A stretch of DNA of 11,888 nucleotides. Origin: Bacteroidales bacterium UBA5621. Its GTDB lineage: Bacteria; Bacteroidota; Bacteroidia; Bacteroidales; VadinHA17. Below, in pieces: positions 8,005 through 11,888 of this stretch. Made by a program: the position numbers and the translations under genes. The stretch spans positions 1-11,888 of the forward strand of contig DIKJ01000152.1 in NCBI GenBank assembly GCA_002424525.1, in the 5' to 3' direction. How positions within the stretch are numbered: the first letter of the stretch is position 1; every line of letters starts with the position of its first letter. Below the pieces are notes generated by a model. The model was not told the origin of the DNA and ran no database searches. It saw nothing but the letters and a program-made list of their open reading frames with translations.

Positions 8005-8886
8005 TTATCTTACAAAGCTTCTGTGCAGGGCATTTATAATATCCATTGTTGCATTAAGCCAGTCCTCCGACAGGGGATCTATTGTCAGGATCTCAGCGCC
8101 GGTCTCACCTGCAATTGTCCTCGCATTCCTGGTGTCGTGCTCCCGCTGAATGAAAATTGACCTGATATTTTCCTTCCTTGCCCTGTCAATCAGTTCCTTC
8201 ATGTGTGAAGGAGAGGGTTCTTTCCCTTCATGCTCAAGAGAGATCTCTTCCAGCCCGTAATCCCTGGCCAGGTACCCCAGTGAGGGATGAAATATCATAA
8301 ATGACTTGTTTTCAACATCTTTAAACAATCCTGCAGCTATGCTGTCCGCCTCTTCAATCCTGCCGGCCAGGTGCCTGTAATTTGATTCATATTCATCAGC
8401 CTTCTCCGGATTGAGCTCCTTCAGCAGATCCCTTACCGATACAGCAATGATCAGGGCAGACCGGAGGGAGACCCAGTAGTGCGGATCAGCTCCCTCGACA
8501 TGGTCGCCCGAATGTTCATGATCAGCAACAATCGGATCGATCCTGTCACCAATATTGAGCTTTCTCATCCGGGTATTAGCCTCATAGAAACGGTCGAGCC
8601 ATGCCATCTCAAAGCCAAGGAAACCGTTGCTGACATAAGCCACTGATCTGCGAAGATAATTTATCTGCCTTGGGTAGGGCTCATAGATATGCGGATCTGC
8701 CCCGGGAGGGACCATCACGTTCACAGAGAAATCATCGCCGCCAATCTGTTCGACGAAGTATTTAAAGGGAGCTATGCTTACTGAAATCACAGGATCTGTA
8801 AGCACCGGCCCCCTCCTGCCGCACGATATCAGCAGGATAATTGCCGGAATTATTAAAATCCGGAGCTTCATTTTACTTAATTTCAT
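8005..8886 (-). CDS. znuA: Zinc-binding lipoprotein of the ABC importer (ZnuA-like)
   Basis: Periplasmic, lipid-anchored receptor that captures Zn2+ (or a related ion) and delivers it to the permease. From the ATG at 8886 (293 residues) the signal peptide ends in the lipobox LISC with Cys at residue 22. Expected metal ligands are visible: His66 in GADPHIYEP, a short His-rich loop at 122-136 (DHEHSGDHVEGADPH), His200 in FHPSLGYLARDYG and Asp270 in TIDPL. The His-rich loop favours zinc over manganese, as an inference from family. Two other starts are possible: GTG at 8913 and ATG at 8871, the latter still giving a good lipoprotein signal (Cys17). The -7-like box at 8895-8902 sits so near 8886 that 8871 cannot be excluded. 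It is the first gene of the znuA-znuC-znuB operon. Confidence 0.92.
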   Translation of the reverse strand: MKLSKMKLRILIIPAIILLISCGRRGPVLTDPVISVSIAPFKYFVEQIGGDDFSVNVMVPPGADPHIYEPYPRQINYLRRSVAYVSNGFLGFEMAWLDRFYEANTRMRKLNIGDRIDPIVADHEHSGDHVEGADPHYWVSLRSALIIAVSVRDLLKELNPEKADEYESNYRHLAGRIEEADSIAAGLFKDVENKSFMIFHPSLGYLARDYGLEEISLEHEGKEPSPSHMKELIDRARKENIRSIFIQREHDTRNARTIAGETGAEILTIDPLSEDWLNATMDIINALHRSFVR

Positions 8887-8894
8887 ACCAGGTA

Positions 8895-8902
8895 CAAATT
8901 TA
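8895..8902 (-). promoter_or_regulatory. Possible -7 promoter box for the znu operon
   Basis: The minus strand reads TAAATTTG, matching TAnnTTTG. Only a weak -33 candidate (TTTA, 21 bases upstream, 8924-8927) accompanies it. If real, transcription would begin only a few bases before the ATG at 8886 and about 20 before the ATG at 8871, favouring the latter as the znuA start. It is a motif match in an AT-rich region, so the chance of coincidence is appreciable. Confidence 0.3.
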
Positions 8903-8929
8903 ACATATAACACTACAAAAGGGTAAACT

Positions 8930-8960
8930 GTTGCAAATAAAATAATATAAGCTATTTTTG
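8930..8960 (+). promoter_or_regulatory. Possible divergent promoter for the M14 gene pair
   Basis: On the plus strand GTTG (8930-8933), then 19 bases, then TATTTTTG (8953-8960) matches the Bacteroidota pattern TTTG-N19ish-TAnnTTTG with one change in the -33 part. It would give a 5' leader of about 125 bases for the gene at 9093, placing the inverted repeat at 8992-9049 inside the transcript. The predicted -33 regions of the two divergent promoters nearly abut, at 8924-8933. Confidence 0.4.
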
Positions 8961-8991
8961 GTTTCTCAATATTTAAATTCCCTTCTGAAAA

Positions 8992-9049
8992 ATGAAACCT
9001 TCATGTACTGATTAACACAACAAGATGATTAAAATCATGAAGGTTCCAT
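8992..9049. promoter_or_regulatory. 14-bp inverted repeat in the znuA / M14 divergent region
   Basis: ATGAAACCTTCATG (8992-9005) and CATGAAGGTTCCAT (9036-9049) are inverted copies matching at 13 of 14 positions, separated by 30 bases. The left copy is itself a small dyad (ATGAA-acc-TTCAT) and the right copy nearly so, as expected of two operator half-sets for a dimeric regulator. Alternatively the two arms could form a 14-bp RNA stem in the leader of the M14 genes. No regulator gene is in the window, so its ligand is unknown. Confidence 0.6.
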
Positions 9050-9092
9050 TCGAGTAACTTAATATACTCTCAACTAATCAATCTTTTTTCGA

Positions 9093-10709
9093 ATGAAAAT
9101 AAACTCAGGAATTCTGATCATGGCATTGATTGTCATTCCTCTGCTTTCCAACACACCGGCTGCAGGGCAATACAACAATTACAGCCGGATGACGCAGATC
9201 ATTAAGAATCTTGAATCGGAATACTCATCCGTTTGCAGTGCAAGATCGCTTGTAAAAACTGCCGGAGGCAAAGATATCTGGCTGTTGTCAGTCGGTACAG
9301 GCGACCGCGATAATAAACCGGCAATAGCAATTATTGGCGGCGTTGAAGGGAATCATATACTGGGAAAAGAGCTCGCCCTCGGTTTTGCCTCTTCGCTACT
9401 GAAAGAGCATCAGACGCCGGAGGTCAGGGACCTACTTAACCGCCTGACCTTTTATATAATCCCCGATGTAAGTCCGGACGCAACCGAACAGTTCTTTGCA
9501 GGACTGAAGTATGAAAGAATCCTTAACGCCCGTCCGGTTGATGATGACAGGGATTTTTCGGTCAATGAGGATCCTTTCGAGGATCTTAACAGGGATGGTT
9601 ACATAACCCAGGTGCGTATCAAGGATCCTTCAGGCTCGTATATGGAAAGCCCTGAAGATAAAAGGATCATGGTGATTGCTGATCTGGCGGAAGGGCAGAC
9701 GGGAAGCTGGCTGGTAATAAGCGAAGGGATTGATAACGACAAAGACGGAAAGTTCAATGAAGATGGGGAAGGCGGAGTCTGTTTCAACAGGAACTTCTCC
9801 TTCAATTATGAGGAGTTCGGACCCGGCGCGGGTCTGCATGCCGTTTCAGAACCAGAATCAAAGGCAGTCGCAGATTTTCTGTTCGACAGATTTAATATTT
9901 ATGCAACTTTTTCATTTGGCCCTCAGGATAACCTCGGACAGCCGATGAAAGCCTCCGACCGTCCGGCACAGGGCAGAATGATTACAAGCATTACTAAAAG
10001 CGACGAAGCAATAAACAAACTCGTATCGGATAAATATCACGAGATCACCGGAGCGAAAGGAGCCCCCACGGCACCAATCTCGAGGGGCAATTTCATGGAA
10101 TGGGCATATTACCACTACGGAAGATACAGTTTCAGCACTCCTGGCTGGTGGTTTCCTGTTGAGAAGAGCAAGAACACAGAAGCAGCCTTCCTGAAATTTG
10201 CTGAAAAGAACAAAATGAACGATGTGTTTGTTCCCTGGACCGCCATCAATCATCCCGATTTTCCCGGTAAGCTGGCTGAAGTGGGTGGTATAAAGCCTTT
10301 TGCCATGAACAACCCTCCTGCTGATTCACTCCCTGACCTTATCAACGCAAATTACAGATTCATAAAGGCCATCGCGGAATTGCATCCCGAACTGGAGTTC
10401 CTTGATCTTAAAACCGAGAATCCCGGAGAGGATGTTTACCGGATATCCCTGAAAGTTCATAATAAAGGTATTTTCGCAACCTGTGCAGAGGTCGGGAATC
10501 AGAATATATGGACAAGAATTATGAGAATAACCGTTGAGCCGTCTAAAGGACAGACGATCCTGAGCGGACAGAAGGTCCAGAGGATTCCGAGGCTCGGGGG
10601 TGATCAGTCGGAAGAGTTTTCCTGGCTGATCTCCGGAAAAGGGAATGTAACGATCAAGGCCGGAGCAATCAATACCGGCACAATAACTGCAACAATAAAC
10701 CTGAGATAA
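9093..10709 (+). CDS. Secreted M14-fold protein with degenerate zinc site (candidate pseudopeptidase)
   Basis: This 538-residue protein has a signal peptide (ILIMALIVIPLL, probable cleavage near AAG/Q26) and an M14 carboxypeptidase-like domain at about 30-360, clearly paralogous to the product of the next gene. Shared landmarks are PDVSPDA versus PTINPDA, DLNRDGYITQ versus DLNGDGIISQ, EGIDNDKDG versus EGIDNDGDG, and the clamp FNRNF (Asn232-Arg233) versus PNRDW. The M14 active site is altered. The HxxE position reads E85-G-N-H88, the third His position reads Gly276 (FSFGPQ versus SFHNS), and the catalytic Glu aligns with Pro350 (YSFSTPGWW versus YSNELW). It is therefore probably not a conventional zinc carboxypeptidase, but a binding or regulatory homologue, or an enzyme with another centre. 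A C-terminal beta-rich region (about 436-538) looks Ig-like. The frame is intact, so it is not a decayed gene. Confidence 0.88.
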   Translation: MKINSGILIMALIVIPLLSNTPAAGQYNNYSRMTQIIKNLESEYSSVCSARSLVKTAGGKDIWLLSVGTGDRDNKPAIAIIGGVEGNHILGKELALGFASSLLKEHQTPEVRDLLNRLTFYIIPDVSPDATEQFFAGLKYERILNARPVDDDRDFSVNEDPFEDLNRDGYITQVRIKDPSGSYMESPEDKRIMVIADLAEGQTGSWLVISEGIDNDKDGKFNEDGEGGVCFNRNFSFNYEEFGPGAGLHAVSEPESKAVADFLFDRFNIYATFSFGPQDNLGQPMKASDRPAQGRMITSITKSDEAINKLVSDKYHEITGAKGAPTAPISRGNFMEWAYYHYGRYSFSTPGWWFPVEKSKNTEAAFLKFAEKNKMNDVFVPWTAINHPDFPGKLAEVGGIKPFAMNNPPADSLPDLINANYRFIKAIAELHPELEFLDLKTENPGEDVYRISLKVHNKGIFATCAEVGNQNIWTRIMRITVEPSKGQTILSGQKVQRIPRLGGDQSEEFSWLISGKGNVTIKAGAINTGTITATINLR

Positions 10710-10730
10710 TCCTCTTATAAATAGATCATC

Positions 10731-11888
10731 ATGAAAACCCCGATAATAAAATCATTTCTGTTTTTCATTTTCTCATCAATCTCTTTGGCACTCTGGTCCC
10801 AGAACGCCGAGATGTTCTTCAAAGCAGCCGGGTCTCCTGCAAATCCTAAGGTTCAGGTTTCCTGGAACAAGTATTACACATACCAGGGAATTACCGATCT
10901 GTGCAGAAGGCTTGAAAAGGCTTATCCCGATCTTGTTACCCTGGAATCTGCAGGCAAATCATATCAGGGAAGGGAGATCATTGCCCTGACGATTTCTTAC
11001 AAAAAGAATATGGACCCCGGTCTGAAGCCAGGTTTCTATATCGACGGCAATATCCATTCAAATGAGATACAGGGTACCGAGATGGCCCTCTATACAGCCT
11101 GGTACCTTTGCGAAATGTTCGGGGAGAACCAGTTCATCAACCAGCTTCTGAAAGACAAGGTATTCTATATATTGCCGACCATAAACCCTGATGCAAGGGA
11201 ATACTTTATGAATGAGCCGAACACTGCGAGCTCGCCAAGATCGGGGCTGGTACCTGTCGATAACGACCGCGACGGCCTTTATGATGAGGACGGATATGAC
11301 GATCTCAATGGGGACGGCATTATCAGCCAGATGAGGAGGAAAAATCCCGACGGCCAGTACAGGGCTGATCTGAAGGACCCCCGGAGAATGGTCCGGGTTG
11401 CTCCCGGAGAAAAGGGTGATTATGAGCTGCTGGGGCTCGAAGGAATTGATAATGACGGCGACGGCCTGGTTAACGAGGATGGCCCGGGAGGGTATGATCC
11501 CAACCGCGACTGGGGCTTCAACTGGCAGCCTGCCTATGTTCAGTCAGGTGCCGGAAAATACCCTTTTACCTTCCCTGAGAATCAGGCAGTCCGCGATTTT
11601 GGGTTAAAACACAGGAATATTGCAGCATCACAGTCTTTCCATAACTCGGGAGGAATGATCCTGCGGGGACCCTCCATCCAGGGAGGAGGAGCGGAGGTCT
11701 ACAGCCGGGCTGACGAAGAGGCAATAAACGCAATAGGAAAGAAAGGGGAACTTATCATTCCCGGATACAGATTCCTGACAATCTGGAAAGATCTTTACGC
11801 GGTTTACGGCGGGGAGGTGGACTGGTGGTATGGCGCCATGGGATCGTACGTCTATTCAAACGAACTCTGGACCAGCTATCTTATGTTC
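10731..11888 (+). CDS. Secreted M14 zinc carboxypeptidase, N-terminal 386 residues, cut by window end
   Basis: Translation from the ATG at 10731 stays open to the last base. Residues 1-23 form a signal peptide (SFLFFIFSSISLALWSQ). An M14 domain follows from about 45, with the complete set of expected active-site residues: His109 and Glu112 in GNIHSNEIQG, Asn258-Arg259 in DPNRDW, His304 in SFHNSGG and Glu378 in YSNELW. Zn2+ should be held by His109, Glu112 and His304, with Glu378 as general base. Acidic DxDxDG-type loops at 176-188, 191-198 and 239-251 interrupt the domain and look like Ca2+-binding loops. It probably trims C-terminal residues from peptides outside the cytoplasm; substrate preference is unknown. 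It lies 21 bp after the stop of its degenerate paralogue with no promoter-like box between, so the two are probably co-transcribed. The C-terminal part, including any sorting domain, is outside the window. Confidence 0.93.
   Translation, partial: MKTPIIKSFLFFIFSSISLALWSQNAEMFFKAAGSPANPKVQVSWNKYYTYQGITDLCRRLEKAYPDLVTLESAGKSYQGREIIALTISYKKNMDPGLKPGFYIDGNIHSNEIQGTEMALYTAWYLCEMFGENQFINQLLKDKVFYILPTINPDAREYFMNEPNTASSPRSGLVPVDNDRDGLYDEDGYDDLNGDGIISQMRRKNPDGQYRADLKDPRRMVRVAPGEKGDYELLGLEGIDNDGDGLVNEDGPGGYDPNRDWGFNWQPAYVQSGAGKYPFTFPENQAVRDFGLKHRNIAASQSFHNSGGMILRGPSIQGGGAEVYSRADEEAINAIGKKGELIIPGYRFLTIWKDLYAVYGGEVDWWYGAMGSYVYSNELWTSYLMF

Noticed and set aside
9599..10253. Minus-strand frames of 68-113 codons inside the first M14 gene
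   Set aside because: They are shadows opposite a well-supported coding frame with clear paralogy to the next gene.

Overview
The window looks like a chromosomal segment from a member of the Bacteroidota, probably Bacteroidales-like. Three things point there: most genes lack a clear Shine-Dalgarno, several promoter-like boxes match the Bacteroidota -7 consensus TAnnTTTG, and an ECF sigma factor is followed by a membrane/beta-barrel protein with the 'P-P-x-x-x-W-x-x-I' N-terminus common in that phylum. This assignment is inference from style and content, not from a marker gene. No tRNA, rRNA, insertion sequence, phage gene or CRISPR array was seen, and no gene-free gap exceeds about 210 bases.

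Left part, all on the minus strand (1-4867). Reading in the direction of transcription: a TTG-started ECF sigma factor (4304-4867) overlaps by 11 bp a gene for a protein with a short cytoplasmic N-terminus, one membrane helix and a C-terminal outer-membrane barrel (3004-4314). It is a candidate anti-sigma/sensor fusion. A 180-bp gap follows, carrying a palindromic array of ten heptamers. Then come an MltD-type lytic transglycosylase (1835-2794) with its own promoter-like box, and uvrA (1-1811, cut by the window edge).

Middle part, also minus (4974-8886). A zinc-type ABC uptake operon runs substrate-binding lipoprotein, ATPase, permease (znuA-znuC-znuB), with very tight or overlapping junctions. 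It is followed 54 bp later by lpdA (dihydrolipoyl dehydrogenase), probably on the same transcript.

Right part, plus strand (9093-11888). Diverging from the zinc operon across a 206-bp regulatory region, two secreted M14-fold proteins lie in tandem. The downstream one (cut by the window end) keeps all M14 zinc-site and catalytic residues. The upstream one keeps the fold, the Asn-Arg substrate clamp and one canonical calcium-type loop, but its zinc-site residues are changed: HxxE has become ExxH, the third His is Gly, and the catalytic Glu is Pro. It is a candidate pseudopeptidase. The divergent region contains a 14-bp inverted repeat that may be an operator or an mRNA hairpin.

The main items worth following up are the pseudopeptidase/peptidase pair next to a zinc importer, the trans-envelope sigma/anti-sigma-barrel pair, and the heptamer palindrome.
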